Shown: positions 63,552 through 64,000 of the stretch, piece by piece
Position numbering within the stretch: the first letter of the stretch is position 1
Layout: each line of letters starts with the position of its first letter
Assembly (NCBI GenBank): GCA_003116875.1
Contig: BCKT01000008.1
Span: 1,346,275 to 1,410,274, forward strand
Length of the DNA: 64,000 bases
Direction of reading: 5' to 3'
Source: Takashimella koratensis
Taxonomy: Eukaryota > Basidiomycota > Tremellomycetes > Trichosporonales > Tetragoniomycetaceae
Notes under the pieces: model-generated
What the model was told of the DNA's origin: nothing
Database searches by the model: none
What the model saw: the letters and a program-made list of their open reading frames with translations, nothing else
Position numbers and translations under genes: made by a program

Positions 63552-63948
63552 AAGGAGAGGGTGATGCGTTGTTCAACCAACCTGGTCGGCTCTTTGTAAA
63601 GGGATCTGAATTGATAGTGCACGGATGTCACTCGCATTTGACCATGCATGAGAGAGAGATGAGAGCGTGGAAGCAGCAGAGGCTGTTAGACCCGTGCGGA
63701 TTCCAGGAGGGGAGACTGGAGAGGCGCGGAACGGGATCTATTCTCTGGGAAGTCTAGGGGGAGGCTCCCTAACCCCCCTAACCCCCCGGCTTACAAGGAT
63801 TACAAGTGAGCCTGCCGGCTGTGGAAGCAGATCCAGATTCTACTATGCCGACCAGCGCAAGGCAGACGGATCTCCTCAGTATCGCGTCGATGGCAAGGCC
63901 CACGCCCAGCTGTTCTGGGAACTGGGTGCGGACGCGCAGCAGCGTCCC
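63552..63948. other. Subtelomeric junction with a truncated frame
   Basis: This 397-bp stretch separates the last gene from the telomere. A plus-strand frame at about 63790-63948 translates as GSRSRFYYADQRKADGSPQY followed by RVDGKAHAQLFWELGADAQQ and then runs into the telomere. Its composition looks like real protein but no family was recognised. It may be a fragment of a subtelomeric gene cut off by telomere addition. The CCCTAA-type tract at 63767-63787 is listed separately. Confidence 0.45.
63767..63787 (-). repeat. Interstitial inverted telomere-like tract
   Basis: Two C-rich units, CCCTAACCCCCC and TAACCCCCC, run in the opposite orientation to the terminal array 160 bp away. Read on the minus strand they are TTAGGGGGG, one G longer than the terminal unit. 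Confidence 0.85.
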
Positions 63949-64000
63949 TTAGGGGGTTAGGGGGTTAGGGGGTTAGGGGGTTAGGGGGTTAGGGGGTTAG
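63949..64000 (+). repeat. Terminal telomere repeat TTAGGGGG, six and a half units
   Basis: Six exact 8-bp TTAGGGGG units (63949-63996) followed by TTAG at the window edge. The G-rich strand runs 5' to 3' toward the end, so this is the right-hand chromosome end. The unit is the one known from Cryptococcus. The window ends inside the array, so the real array may be longer. Confidence 0.97.

Overview
The window is one chromosome end of a basidiomycete yeast, most likely a tremellomycete (Cryptococcus, Kwoniella or a close relative). Three observations support this. The last 52 bases are a perfect TTAGGGGG array, the telomere unit known from Cryptococcus. Nearly every gene is cut by many short introns (about 35-70 nt, GTNNGN donors, CTNAC branch sites just before the acceptor). 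The housekeeping genes (UFD1, TLG2-type syntaxin, NUP53) are of fungal type. No ribosomal RNA, tRNA, CRISPR or bacterial element was found. Coordinates of spliced genes run from start codon to stop codon and include introns.

Layout. 0.6-8.8 kb is a conserved core block: UFD1 and a TLG2-like syntaxin share a divergent promoter, followed by an RRM protein and the nucleoporin NUP53. From about 9 kb to the telomere almost everything is accessory metabolism. 9-16 kb holds a phytanoyl-CoA-type dioxygenase, a transaldolase-family enzyme, a Zn2Cys6 regulator and a GIT1-type transporter. 16-19.3 kb is a gene-free, AT-richer stretch with a MITE-like inverted-repeat element and a diverged direct repeat. 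19.3-31 kb holds formate dehydrogenase divergent from a DAO-type flavoenzyme, a second Zn2Cys6 regulator, two short-chain dehydrogenases and an allantoate-permease-type transporter. 31-46 kb holds a 5-oxoprolinase/hydantoinase-type enzyme, a third Zn2Cys6 regulator, an HpcH/HpaI aldolase, an FAH-family hydrolase, a 6PGDH-like dehydrogenase, a cupin, a TauD dioxygenase and a second allantoate-type transporter. 46.7-63.6 kb holds an intronless aldehyde dehydrogenase, a beta-propeller lactonase, a glutathione transferase, two sugar transporters, a beta-lactamase-fold hydrolase, an amino-acid permease and a GH78 alpha-L-rhamnosidase. The chromosome ends after a short inverted telomere-like tract and a truncated open reading frame.

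How the genes may work together (inference). The accessory part reads as a subtelomeric catabolic island: importers, ring- or lactone-opening hydrolases, oxidoreductases, an aldolase, an aldehyde dehydrogenase and three local regulators. The classes rhamnosidase, sugar importer, short-chain dehydrogenase, lactonase, FAH hydrolase, HpcH aldolase and aldehyde dehydrogenase are those used in non-phosphorylated L-rhamnose breakdown, but L-rhamnonate dehydratase is not in the window. Formate dehydrogenase, the flavoenzyme, the oxoprolinase-type enzyme and the allantoate-type permease suggest use of a nitrogen-containing or N-methylated compound. A CCGCGGAC motif recurs in three divergent promoters and a CGGAGTG motif is clustered in a fourth; both look like Zn2Cys6 sites and could tie the island together.
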